Part shown: positions 31,404 to 39,128 of the stretch, one piece after another | Position numbering within the stretch: the stretch's first letter is position 1 | Layout of the letters: every line of letters starts with the position of its first letter | Origin: Candidatus Mailhella merdavium | GTDB lineage: Bacteria; Desulfobacterota; Desulfovibrionia; Desulfovibrionales; Desulfovibrionaceae | Assembly (NCBI GenBank): GCA_019119045.1 | Contig: DWXS01000005.1 | Coordinates: 1 to 39,128 of the forward strand | DNA: 39,128 nt | Direction of reading: 5' to 3' | Notes under the pieces: generated by a model | Told to the model about the DNA's origin: nothing | Database searches by the model: none | The model's input: only the letters and a program-made list of their open reading frames with translations | Position numbers and translations under genes: made by a program

Positions 31404-33047
31404 ATGGCAGATCCCAAATGGTTTGAGGAAGACTACTACCTTGAACAGAAGCTTGCACAGCTTCAGGCCACGGACAAAAGCTGGGCCAACAAAGATGTGG
31501 ATGATGTCAAAAGCGCGTTTGCCGCGGCCGGACTGACCGCCTATGAACACTTTGTGGCCTATGGCAACGCCGAATGGGTATCCCCCAACTCTGCTTTTGA
31601 CGTGAACTACTATCTGGCTTCCAAAGCTGTGCAGTGCAACAACATTGCGGCAGACGGCAAGACGGACTGGACAGTTAAGGATGTCGTCGACGCCTTTGAA
31701 GCTGCCGGGCTTTCCGCCTGGGAACACTACACGCTGTATGGCGCGGCCGAAGGCGTTGATCCTTCCGCCGACTTCAGCACGGATCAGTATTTTCAGGATA
31801 AGCTGGTGCAGCTCAACAAGGAAGACGGCGGCGGCTGGACGCTCGACTCCGTGAAAGCAGCCTTCGCCGAATCCGGACTCAACCCTCTGGCTCACTCTGT
31901 CGAATACGGCGAAGCTGAAGGCCTTGCTCCTAAAGCGTCGGAGCAGAGCAGCGATGTAGCCCTCATTAAGAACGGCGGCGCCCTTATTCCCGGCACGACG
32001 CCCGAACTGTCCCTTGATGAAGCCGTGGCCCTTGCCGTGGAAGGCACTCTGCCGGATGTCTATACGCTGGCTGATCCTGCAACGGGCGGCGAATACACCG
32101 TGGACGAAGCCGGCCATGTGGCTTCCATTGTTGAAGGTGCCAAGAATGGTGATTCTCTCAACCCCTCTTACACCATCGCGGATACGCTCGCCAATCTGAT
32201 GGGTGCGTCTGCCAGCGTTGCGAATGGTGCCACCGATAAAATCATCGTTGATACCTATGAAACCGTGAAAGCGGCCAACTTCATTGACTGGAGTAATTTC
32301 GATAGTGCCAGACTGACCGGTGACGACAGCAACGGCGCTCTCAGCTTCAGCGGAATCGGAAGCCTTACCATTAACGAACTTGCCGGCGGCAACGGCGCGG
32401 ATTATCTGTATACAAATACGGCAGACAAAATCCTCTTCGGCGGCAGCATCACGGAAAAGGACGAAAAGACCGGCCTGTATGCGGAAAGCCAGGATCGTGT
32501 CACCAGCACGGCTCTGAATGCTGACTTTGACAAGGACTTTGTCAACAGCAACCCCGGAGACGGCCAAATCAAATGGCTGAGCGACGAAGCCATTAATCTG
32601 CTCAAGGGTGCGAACATTTTCGATATCCACGGAGAGGCCACAGGAACAACCGCTGTTGCTTCAACCGTGAAGGACGTGTTCCTGCTGCAGAGCGGTGGCA
32701 AAACTACCGGCAGTAATGGCAAGGATGATGAACATGGTCCGGAAACCCTGACTATTCACAACTTCAAGGTTGGTCAGGACGCTCTCATGATTATCAATCA
32801 GGGAACACCCACAAGCGCAGCGGCTGAAAGCAGCATTGATGCAGATATACTTACTCTGCTGACCAAAGAAAACGGTATTACGCTGAATTACAATAATACC
32901 CAGAAGGCGACTATTACTATTGACTGGTCGACACTGGAAGAACATTGGGACGGTCTGGATACCACCGGCACCACCACCATTACCCTTCAGGGTGTACAGG
33001 GTCTGGAAAATGTTGAAAATGTTGCCGACTTCTTCCAGGTCAACTAA
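31404..33047 (+). CDS. RTX/S-layer-like surface protein slp1
   Basis: A 547-residue acidic protein without a Sec signal, probably exported by a type I system and displayed on the surface. Residues 6-177 are three copies of a module of about 55-60 residues (6-65, 66-124, 125-177) with the pattern 'Y-Y/F-x-x-K...DV..AF..AGL..WEHY..YG.AEG..P..F'. The middle is Thr/Asn/Gly-rich and strand-forming, with an RTX-like AGGNGADYLYTNT (about residue 331). The C-terminal part has LTIHNFKVGQDALMII, resembling the end region of RTX proteins, and finishes ENVADFFQVN. The ATG has GGAGG eight bases upstream. In-frame upstream ATGs lie in the leader and lack a Shine-Dalgarno. The name slp1 is only a working label. 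No secretion gene is in the window. Confidence 0.82.
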   Translation: MADPKWFEEDYYLEQKLAQLQATDKSWANKDVDDVKSAFAAAGLTAYEHFVAYGNAEWVSPNSAFDVNYYLASKAVQCNNIAADGKTDWTVKDVVDAFEAAGLSAWEHYTLYGAAEGVDPSADFSTDQYFQDKLVQLNKEDGGGWTLDSVKAAFAESGLNPLAHSVEYGEAEGLAPKASEQSSDVALIKNGGALIPGTTPELSLDEAVALAVEGTLPDVYTLADPATGGEYTVDEAGHVASIVEGAKNGDSLNPSYTIADTLANLMGASASVANGATDKIIVDTYETVKAANFIDWSNFDSARLTGDDSNGALSFSGIGSLTINELAGGNGADYLYTNTADKILFGGSITEKDEKTGLYAESQDRVTSTALNADFDKDFVNSNPGDGQIKWLSDEAINLLKGANIFDIHGEATGTTAVASTVKDVFLLQSGGKTTGSNGKDDEHGPETLTIHNFKVGQDALMIINQGTPTSAAAESSIDADILTLLTKENGITLNYNNTQKATITIDWSTLEEHWDGLDTTGTTTITLQGVQGLENVENVADFFQVN

Positions 33048-33080
33048 GCTCTGATATCCAGTAGCGCATTTCAGCTGCGG

Positions 33081-33117
33081 AGGGCAGACATGGTATACAC
33101 TTTGCCATGCCTGCCCT
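33081..33117 (+). terminator. First hairpin after slp1
   Basis: AGGGCAGACATGG (33081-33093) pairs with CCATGCCTGCCCT (33105-33117) at 12 of 13 positions, 34 bases after the stop. A short TTCC follows. A likely slp1 terminator or message-end hairpin. Confidence 0.6.
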
Positions 33118-33146
33118 TTCCTGTATGCGTGACTGTTCCTGCGCAT

Positions 33147-33184
33147 GAGCAGACGCTTCCTGCAAGGGGAAGTCTGCTCTTTTC
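33147..33184 (+). terminator. Second hairpin after slp1 with T-run
   Basis: GAGCAGA/TCTGCTC outer stem (33147-33153, 33173-33179), a two-base CG bulge, CTTCC/GGAAG inner stem, then TTTT. It may be the true end of the slp1 transcript and separates it from convergent sapC. Confidence 0.65.
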
Positions 33185-33291
33185 AACTTTCATATTCAGA
33201 AGGGACGGAAAGCACCGGAGGGATTGTATCCCCCGCTTTTTTCGAGGGAAGCAGAGCCTCCCCCATTTCTTCTTACGTACTGGCTTCAGTG

Positions 33292-34023
33292 CTATTGCAG
33301 GGGGGGCTTGTCCTGTCTGGGGCAGGAGGGGTGGTCAAGGAGAGTGCGGAGGTTTACCATACTGGCCCAGTGGGCGTAGAGCATTTCGAGTACACCGCTC
33401 TTAGCCCATCTACCGAGGGTATTTTCAGGCAGAGCCAGAGTTCTGGCCCGATCGGCACAACGCAGGCCGCCTACCGTGCGTTCCTGCCCGCGGGCCCCCA
33501 CAGCGACCACCTTTTCCTTCAAAACGCCGCTGAGCTGGAGTTCAGCCAGAGCCTTTTCGCTTTCCCGATAGCGTTTAAACTGATTAGCCATGGCATTGGT
33601 AATGTGCTGCAGCAGTTCCGTGGCTTCGCCGTCCGGGCCGTACAGGGGCTTGCCGTCGGGCTGATGGAAGTGCGGGGCGTCTTCCACAATGGCCAGCGCC
33701 AGTTCCTTCTTGTCGGGTTCCTCGGAAAAACGGGCCTCCGCCAGTGAGAAGGGATGGTTGGCCGCAACAAGGGGCAGATAGGGCGCGGTCCAGCGGCCCC
33801 TGTCATCCACAAAAATGTTTTTGTCCCCCAGACCGAGCAGGGCGTGGGGCGTGGCGTTGCGCGTGTCGGGAAAGATGATGGGGAAGCAGCGGGCCGCCTC
33901 CGGCACTTCAAAGGGCAGCAGGGGCATGGTGGTCATGCCCGCGGCAAAGGAATACTCGCCCAGAGCCTTGTAGGTCAGAGCGGCGTGCTTTTTTTTGTTC
34001 AGCAGAACGGGGGTCTGAGGCAT
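33292..34023 (-). CDS. sapC: SapC family protein
   Basis: A 243-residue SapC-family protein. The family is named after a gene in the Campylobacter fetus S-layer locus and its molecular role is unknown. Features: VLLNKKKHAALTYKALGEYSFAAG near the N-terminus (given here as LNKKKHAAL and YSFAAG), MPLLPFEVPEAARCFPIIFP (about residues 33-52), ALLGLGDKNIFVDDRGRW (about residues 61-78) and YLPLVAANHPFSLA, all matching the family layout. There is no signal peptide. The ATG has AAGGAG at a good distance. It lies between two RTX/S-layer-like genes, convergent with slp1 and downstream of slp2 on the same strand. A separate leader with a strong inverted repeat suggests its own promoter. Confidence 0.86.
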   Translation of the reverse strand: MPQTPVLLNKKKHAALTYKALGEYSFAAGMTTMPLLPFEVPEAARCFPIIFPDTRNATPHALLGLGDKNIFVDDRGRWTAPYLPLVAANHPFSLAEARFSEEPDKKELALAIVEDAPHFHQPDGKPLYGPDGEATELLQHITNAMANQFKRYRESEKALAELQLSGVLKEKVVAVGARGQERTVGGLRCADRARTLALPENTLGRWAKSGVLEMLYAHWASMVNLRTLLDHPSCPRQDKPPLQ

Positions 34024-34065
34024 GTAAACTCCTTATATGATATGGCGTTAGAACTGGAATAACAA

Positions 34066-34104
34066 AGGCCGCCGGAACCACCAGAAACGGCGACTCGGCG
34101 GCCT
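34066..34104 (-). repeat. Inverted repeat in the sapC upstream region
   Basis: AGGCCGCCG (34066-34074) and CGGCGGCCT (34096-34104) are perfect complements, 21 bases apart, about 45 bases before the sapC start. Could be an operator or leader hairpin. The loop contains ACCACCAGAA, which is also found in the slp1 leader, perhaps by chance. Confidence 0.5.
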
Positions 34105-34202
34105 GTGCCATTGCGTCTTCGCCTTAAGTTAGGATGAAGACACTACATCGTTATCAAAGATAGGAATGGGAACATATCCCCACTCCGCCAGGAAGCAGGA
34201 TA

Positions 34203-34250
34203 CCCCTCCCGACATCTATGAACGAAGGTGTCGGGAGGGGTTGAAGTTTT
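34203..34250. terminator. Strong hairpin between slp2 and sapC
   Basis: Perfect 12-base arms CCCCTCCCGACA (34203-34214) and TGTCGGGAGGGG (34229-34240). It lies just beyond the slp2 stop. The T-run TTTTTT is on the plus-strand side (34247-34252), which reads against slp2, so for slp2 it may be a message-protecting hairpin more than a textbook terminator. Confidence 0.65.
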
Positions 34251-34257
34251 TTAGATG

Positions 34258-37200
34258 CTAATTAATGGTGATGGTATCGGCAGCAGCCGTACCAGCAACC
34301 TTCGTGGCATCAGCGACACCTACCAGCTTGACCATGATGTCGCCCTCCGTGGTAATCTGATCATCGCAGTACAGCAGATAGGTATCAGTACCATCCGTGA
34401 AGGCAACAGCTCCCGCAGCAGTATTGGTGGTGAAGGATTCGATGAAGTCCGCCAGGGTTCCATCGGCCTTCGTTGCAAAACCATTGGAAATGGTCCAACC
34501 ATTTACTGCGTCAGTCTGAACCGCAGTTCCACCAACTGCCAGGGTATCATTATTAGCAGCGGTCTTGAATCCGGTAATGGAATCATAATTCGCAACACCG
34601 GACGTGGTTGCGGCCACAGTGATCGTACTTCCGGCGGTGGTGCTGAGCGACAAATCTATGCTATCCGCAGCCGTACCGGAAGTGAAGGTCAGAGCACCTG
34701 TCCCGGCGGTAATGCTGACAGCGGCCGTGGAGGCGATGGCATTTACCTCGGCAGCACCCGTAAGTGTGCTGAAGTCGATCTTTGTGGCCGCATCGGCGGC
34801 CAGGGTGTTGAAGGCCACAGCGCTGGTACCCGTGGCGCTGATCTTTTCAATGCCGCTCACCTCGGTAAGAGTCACAGCCTGGTCAGCAGTAATGGTCAAG
34901 GTATCAGAGCCCGTACCACCATTCAAGGTACCGCCGGTAACCGCTGCTGCCCCCAGCTCACTGATGGTGAAGAGGTCGTTTCCGGCACCGCCATTGATGG
35001 TTCTGCTATTGATATCACCGTTGATGTTCAGTTCGTCATTGCCAGCAAGGGCGTTCACCGTGGTGATAGTACCCAAGCTCGCCGTGTTCAGATTATTATA
35101 CTGTTCGTTCCAGTTTTGCCCAGTGAACGTATTTAGGTCTGTTGCGATATAGGTATCGTAGGTCTGGAGCTGAACCACACCGAGATCGTTGCTCGTGGTA
35201 AGGTTGTTGTAGGTGATAGGATCGGTGTTGGCATCCACGGTGAAGGAACCCAGTACGATGGCGCCGGAGGCGTTCATCTGCACCACTGTGTACACGTCCA
35301 GATGATCCCGATCACTCAGGAAGAGCAGGGAGGTACCGGTATTGTCTGCAGCTACGCTGATAGTCCCGTCGCTGAACATCTTGCTCACTTCGGCCGAAGA
35401 GAAGACACCGTTGGAGGCTTCCGCATCCAGCGTAGCGTTGAAAGACACCGCGTTGGCAGCCAGACCGGTGAGGGCAGCGTTGCCGTCTATAAGCGTCTTG
35501 ACACCAAGGCCGGCCACATTGATCCTATCATTGGTCGCGTCAAAGCCAATGATGGCGTCATTGCCGAAGCTGCCGTTCAACACCACCACGTCGCGCTGGG
35601 TACCGTTGGGGCCGAGCACGATGACGTCGTTGCCCGCGCCGTCGTTTACAACCACGGCACTGTCCACAGAATTATTGCCATCGAACACGTTGGGCGTGCG
35701 CTGCTCGGTAGCAAACTGGGTGTCATAATTATTGCCAGTGGTGAATACGGTCGAACCAGCACTCGTTCCATCAGCAGCAAGAACGCTGAAGGTAATGCTC
35801 AGGTCATCCAGAGCGTATTCGCCGTTGATGATGGACTCGATAAGCAGAGTATGGGCCGCACCGTCCTTAGCCACCAGCAGCTTGGACAATACGCTGTTAT
35901 TCTCAATAGCCTGCATGATGGCGTGGTTGATGGTTTCAGCGCTGACACTGGTGGTGTTCGCTGCCACATCCATGATCTTGACCTGCTGAGAGTATCCGAG
36001 GAAGGAAACCGTGACGTACAGCCCATCTCCGGCGGTCGCATCGGTTACGGCAAAGCTGGCCGAACCCACACCGGTATTGTTCAGCAGGGTGGCGCCACGA
36101 TTGCCGTCCACAGCGATGTCCGTAGCCGTGCTGTTGAACACGAACACAGCGTTGTAGTTAGTGTGAGTGAAACCTGTGGCCGGATCGAACACTTCCTGAT
36201 TCAGGTAGAGTGTGTCGTTGCCGGAACCGGCGTCCACTACAACTGCACCACCATATAGAGCGACAGAGTCATTGACGAACCACACGGTGTCGTCGCCTTC
36301 GCCCGTGGAGATACTTACGTTCTGGAGGTTCTTCTGATCCACGCTCTGAACATAGGTCATAGTCTCATCGAACTTGAACTGCACCAGGTCGTTGCCGCTG
36401 TTGGTCTGAATATCCAGCACAAAATCGGCATCCGCGGCGATGTCTGCGTTCACAGTCATGTTCAGGGTGTCGTCATTGGAGCCCAGGTAGTACTTGAAGG
36501 CGCCGTTGGGGGCATAGCCTTCGGCCATGCTGTCCACGCCGTCCACATCTTTCATGTAGATGTCATAGGCCGCGTCAGTGATCTGGGCACCGATGTTCAC
36601 CTTGCCTTCCATGGCGCTGGCGTCAAAGACCTTGACATCGCTGAGGCCATTTGTGCCGAGCAGACGGGGGATATTCACCCAGCTAACTGCAGCCTGACCA
36701 CCAGCCAAGAGGCTGTCGCCGATGAACAGATTGCCCTTGTCATTGGCGCCATCAATCGCGCCATTGGCCACGGTGACCATGCGCAGGCTATTGTTGGTGG
36801 AACTCAGAGAGGACAGCCAGGAGCCTTCGTCTACGGTCACGTCAAGGCGTTCCACACCACCGCGTCCGGCCATGGAGCCGATGAGCAGGTCACCGGCTCT
36901 AGAGCCGTATACGGAATCGTCCGGCAGGCAGGCGCTGGTGCTGTCCCACTGCACGCGCCCCACATTATCCAGTTCCACAGAGGTGGAGATCAGCGGGCAG
37001 GTGTCAGAGCTGGTGGAATCCACAGCCCAGGTGATGCCGCCCTGGTCAGGCACACCGCCGGCACTCACGCCCCAGCCGGTGCCCTCGATCTGCTTGCCGT
37101 CTTCATCGCGGGTGGTGATGCTGCCGGACGAGCAGGTCAGTTTGATGGAGTAGCCAAGATCGCTGCTGTACGACACGCCGGACACGACGGTGCTGCTTTC

Positions 37201-38487
37201 AAAAGCATTACCCAGAGAAGCGCTGATCAGGTTGCCGTAGCCGCTTTCGGCCAGAGCGGCGTTAAAGGCAGCCACCAGATCGAGATAGGTGGCGTCGCCG
37301 TCAACCTTGCCCAGGCTGAGCGTCACGTTCGTGGCTTCACCGTCGTTGTTGGTATACTGGAAGGTGAAGGTATCAAAGGGATTCTGCTTCAGGGGCTGAC
37401 CGAATTCATCCGCGCCCTGTACGTCCATCAGCTGGACGCTCATGACACCGCTGGTCTGGGCGCCTTCGCGGGTGAGGTGCTGAGGATCGAAGCGCACCGT
37501 CAGATCAACCTCATTAGGATCGGCGTCCTGGAAGCGGATCACGGTTTCCGTAGAGTTGTGGCGGACATCGTCAATGTCCAGATCGGCACGGCTGTTCACG
37601 GAGCCGATGGTCAGGGTTTCACCAGCGGCCAGGCTGATGCGCTCGGCGTCGATGGCATTGCCATCAGCGTTCTGTGACTGGAAGAAGACGTTTTCCACAT
37701 TGACGATGCTGGGGTTAATGCCAGAAGCCTTAGTCAAATAGGCATACAGGGTGTCGTTGCCGCCCCGGCCGTCGATGTAGTCGGCGGAACCCAGGGTATC
37801 CGTCGAGTTGCCATACAGGCCACCAACTTCAGCATTGAAGAAGTCGTCACCGCTGGTAGCGTAGATGGTGTCGGTGTCTGCGGTCAGCTGGTAGGTGTTG
37901 CCGGTGCTGTCGGTCACGGGCGCGGGCACGATACCTTCGGCAGCGCCGAATTCCAGATAGTGTTCCACAGGGCTGAGGCCGGAAGCCACAAAATCGGCCA
38001 CCAGGTCATCCATGGTGTAGTCGGGATTTTCAGCCTGCATCTGGGCCAGCTTGGCATTCATGTACGCGGACACGTCAAAGCTGGTAGAGGGGTTGTTGAA
38101 ACTGCCGTCTTTTTCGTAGCTTTCCGCCCAGTACTGGTCATAGTGATCCCAGGCGCTCATGCCGGAGTTCATCATGGCCAGGCGCATGCTTTCCACCATC
38201 TGCGGGGTCACGCTGCTGCTGTTGAAATAGTCAGCGGCCTTGTTGTACAGATATTCTTCCGTGTTGAACCATGCGTTGGGGCTGATGCCTTCAGCGTTGC
38301 CGAAGTCCACGAAATGCTGGTACAGGCCGTCGGCGTCCACGCTGTAGCCGGCCGCCTCGAATGCAGCTTTGAGCGTCAGGTCATTGTACCCGCCGCCCAG
38401 CGAGTCAAACATGCTGTCGGACTCGTTCAGCAACGCAAGTTTGTTGTTGAAATAGGCTTTGTAGTCGAACCAAACTGGTGCAGCCAT
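34258..38487 (-). CDS. Large RTX/S-layer-like surface protein slp2
   Basis: A 1409-residue protein without a Sec signal. The N-terminal residues 6-188 hold three modules (6-73, 74-137, 138-188) of the same type as in slp1, for example AGLSPVEHYLEFGAAEG-like. The remainder is strand-rich with scattered RTX-type calcium motifs: DGRGGNDTL (about 239-247), DAGSGNDTLYLN, NDGAGNDVIVLG, NGGAGNDLF and NGGTGSDTL. The end, DTYLLYCDDQITTEGDIM and then GTAAADTITIN, resembles the C-terminal secretion region of S-layer RTX proteins. This suggests type I export and calcium-dependent assembly at the surface. The start at 38487 has GGAGG inside the palindrome; the in-frame ATG at 38592 is in the leader and is not supported. 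It is the largest gene here; 'slp2' is a working label. Confidence 0.86.
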   Translation of the reverse strand: MAAPVWFDYKAYFNNKLALLNESDSMFDSLGGGYNDLTLKAAFEAAGYSVDADGLYQHFVDFGNAEGISPNAWFNTEEYLYNKAADYFNSSSVTPQMVESMRLAMMNSGMSAWDHYDQYWAESYEKDGSFNNPSTSFDVSAYMNAKLAQMQAENPDYTMDDLVADFVASGLSPVEHYLEFGAAEGIVPAPVTDSTGNTYQLTADTDTIYATSGDDFFNAEVGGLYGNSTDTLGSADYIDGRGGNDTLYAYLTKASGINPSIVNVENVFFQSQNADGNAIDAERISLAAGETLTIGSVNSRADLDIDDVRHNSTETVIRFQDADPNEVDLTVRFDPQHLTREGAQTSGVMSVQLMDVQGADEFGQPLKQNPFDTFTFQYTNNDGEATNVTLSLGKVDGDATYLDLVAAFNAALAESGYGNLISASLGNAFESSTVVSGVSYSSDLGYSIKLTCSSGSITTRDEDGKQIEGTGWGVSAGGVPDQGGITWAVDSTSSDTCPLISTSVELDNVGRVQWDSTSACLPDDSVYGSRAGDLLIGSMAGRGGVERLDVTVDEGSWLSSLSSTNNSLRMVTVANGAIDGANDKGNLFIGDSLLAGGQAAVSWVNIPRLLGTNGLSDVKVFDASAMEGKVNIGAQITDAAYDIYMKDVDGVDSMAEGYAPNGAFKYYLGSNDDTLNMTVNADIAADADFVLDIQTNSGNDLVQFKFDETMTYVQSVDQKNLQNVSISTGEGDDTVWFVNDSVALYGGAVVVDAGSGNDTLYLNQEVFDPATGFTHTNYNAVFVFNSTATDIAVDGNRGATLLNNTGVGSASFAVTDATAGDGLYVTVSFLGYSQQVKIMDVAANTTSVSAETINHAIMQAIENNSVLSKLLVAKDGAAHTLLIESIINGEYALDDLSITFSVLAADGTSAGSTVFTTGNNYDTQFATEQRTPNVFDGNNSVDSAVVVNDGAGNDVIVLGPNGTQRDVVVLNGSFGNDAIIGFDATNDRINVAGLGVKTLIDGNAALTGLAANAVSFNATLDAEASNGVFSSAEVSKMFSDGTISVAADNTGTSLLFLSDRDHLDVYTVVQMNASGAIVLGSFTVDANTDPITYNNLTTSNDLGVVQLQTYDTYIATDLNTFTGQNWNEQYNNLNTASLGTITTVNALAGNDELNINGDINSRTINGGAGNDLFTISELGAAAVTGGTLNGGTGSDTLTITADQAVTLTEVSGIEKISATGTSAVAFNTLAADAATKIDFSTLTGAAEVNAIASTAAVSITAGTGALTFTSGTAADSIDLSLSTTAGSTITVAATTSGVANYDSITGFKTAANNDTLAVGGTAVQTDAVNGWTISNGFATKADGTLADFIESFTTNTAAGAVAFTDGTDTYLLYCDDQITTEGDIMVKLVGVADATKVAGTAAADTITIN

Positions 38488-38712
38488 GTGTATCCTCCGG
38501 AGGATAACTGAAGGTGAAACATTTCCGCCACTTCCGGCCCCATGCCGGATATGGCTCCGGACAGATTCCCCTCTTTCCATGAACGGGCTCATGGAGGGGC
38601 GGACCTTTGTCCTGGTGGTACCCTTGCCGCGTCAGTTGCAAACCGGGGCAAAGGCCCACCCAAAACGGGGAACATGTCCCCTCAACGTCCCGTGAAGGGA
38701 CGTTCAGTGCCG
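38488..38712 (-). promoter_or_regulatory. Structured 5' leader of slp2 (copy 2 of the duplicated leader)
   Basis: Homologous to the slp1 leader, in inverted orientation. In transcript order: hairpin 1, AACGTCCC / GGGACGTT (38704-38684); hairpin 2, GGGGA-CATGT-TCCCC; the invariant 33-base core (38644-38612); hairpin 3, CCATGA / TCATGG; hairpin 4, TCCGGC-ATGGG-GCCGGA (38549-38533); and the palindrome TATCCTCCGGAGGATA (38506-38491) with the Shine-Dalgarno. Compared with copy 1, hairpins 1 and 4 keep their pairing through paired substitutions. Confidence 0.75.
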
Positions 38713-39009
38713 AGTATCGCGCACAAAAGAATTATGTATTTAGAAATTTTTGTTTTTTAAAATTAATTCAGCATATTATTTTTCATAACCTCTTCTCGGA
38801 GTCCCATAGATTGTTGGAACTGTAAAAATAGGGTACACTTCATTGAGACAAAATTTCAGAGGAAAATGTAAACAGGAGGAAATGCAAAACGGAAAAACAG
38901 GAAAGTTAATACATCAGAAAACAGCTTCTACAAGTTGGTTTATTTTTTTTTTGCTTTGATATTTGTGTAATTGTCATCATGACATCATTATTTCAAAAAG
39001 GAATGGAGT
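38713..39009. other. AT-rich region upstream of slp2
   Basis: Strongly AT-rich, without a convincing gene. It contains the second copy of the 21-base element. A 24-codon frame begins at about 38883 after AGGAGGAA, but the spacing to the ATG is only two bases and the product is not gene-like. It probably holds the slp2 promoter. Confidence 0.55.
38818..38838 (-). promoter_or_regulatory. 21-base element, slp2 copy
   Basis: Exact reverse complement of 31041-31061. It lies 351 bases before the slp2 start (363 for slp1) and points towards slp2. The sequence between element and leader is diverged in the two copies, but similar in length (about 130-150 bases). Confidence 0.7.
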
Positions 39010-39128
39010 ATGGATATAGGATATGTACGTGTAAGTACATTTGAACAGCATATGGATCGCCAATTAGGCGGGGTTCTCGTTGGGGCAGATGACAAAGATG
39101 ATGTCGTCCAGGATGTCGTCCACGTTCA
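39010..39128 (+). pseudogene. 5' end of a serine recombinase gene, probably truncated
   Basis: Translates as MDIGYVRVSTFEQHMDRQL, the unmistakable N-terminus of small serine recombinases (resolvase/invertase group), with the catalytic serine in R-V-S-T. After this (from about 39067) the frame stays open to the window edge, but the residues (GGVLVGADDKDDVV) no longer resemble the family, where a 'DK..TDKASGK' type segment is expected. It therefore looks broken by a junction, but this cannot be settled because the window ends. Confidence 0.6.
39064..39128 (-). CDS. Possible 3' end of a minus-strand gene
   Basis: On the minus strand an open frame enters from the window edge and stops at TAA (39064-39066). 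Its last residues are NVDDILDDIIFVICPNENPA, with the GC-rich codons of a normal gene in this genome, unlike the AT-rich recombinase fragment it meets. Too little is visible to name it. The meeting point coincides with the loss of recombinase similarity. Confidence 0.4.
   Translation of the reverse strand, partial: NVDDILDDIIFVICPNENPA

Noticed and set aside
31377..32630. Minus-strand open frame of 417 codons over slp1
   Set aside because: Antisense shadow; slp1 has a good start signal, repeated modules and terminators.
38883..38957. Short 24-codon frame after AGGAGGAA
   Set aside because: The spacing between the Shine-Dalgarno-like sequence and the ATG is only two bases, the product is not gene-like and the region is AT-rich spacer.
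1..39128. tRNA, rRNA or CRISPR arrays
   Set aside because: I looked in the gaps for T-arm-like GGTTCGA motifs with flanking stems and for regularly spaced repeats and found none that could be supported by eye.

Overview
The window looks like chromosomal DNA of a GC-rich, anaerobic-type Gram-negative bacterium, most likely a member of the Desulfovibrionaceae. This is inference from protein style and gene content: a HflX with a long N-terminal region, a stand-alone IMP cyclohydrolase, a fused BioD-BioA, a SapC protein beside RTX-like giant surface proteins, and a CbiA/DsrN-type amidase. I saw no rRNA, tRNA, CRISPR array or complete insertion sequence.

Layout. 1-1700: two small-molecule permeases (TauE/SafE and EamA types). 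1965-4053: slyX, a small lipoprotein, a 0.6 kb gene-free stretch and an ArsR-type metal sensor. 4040-6575 (minus strand): argJ, ylxP, nrnA and arsR, tightly packed. 6818-9797: lepB, then hflX and the PurH N-domain protein on the other strand. 9984-15463: a biotin locus in which bioB, the bioDA fusion and a sodium:solute symporter form one translationally coupled unit, divergent from birA. A BirA operator lies between them and overlaps possible promoter elements. 15665-19792: an OmpR-type two-component pair divergent from an MFS exporter. 19815-25202: mntP, RNase J, an FAH-family enzyme, CheW and a MEMO1-type protein. 25338-30665: a ZIP metal transporter, a CbiA/CobB-family amidotransferase, a small exported protein, a membrane-bound XRE regulator and a MATE exporter with a possible attenuator.

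31041-38838 is the most unusual part. Two RTX/S-layer-like genes without Sec signals (slp1, 547 aa; slp2, 1409 aa) point towards each other, with a SapC-family gene between them. Both genes carry the same 5' architecture: an identical 21-base element about 350-360 bases upstream of the start, then a diverged AT-rich stretch, then a conserved leader of about 220-240 bases, and finally a 16-base palindrome that contains the Shine-Dalgarno sequence. Two leader hairpins differ between the copies by compensating base changes. The palindrome region is read in different frames in the two genes. The leader therefore appears to be conserved as RNA (or DNA), not as protein. Because the copies are in opposite orientation, they form inverted repeats around about 7 kb. 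The 5' part of a serine recombinase gene lies just outside at the right edge. The arrangement recalls the Campylobacter fetus sap S-layer locus, but no inversion can be shown from one sequence.

The remaining genes are largely housekeeping, metal or solute transport, and regulation. All functions below are judged by eye from translated sequence and motifs; no database search was run.
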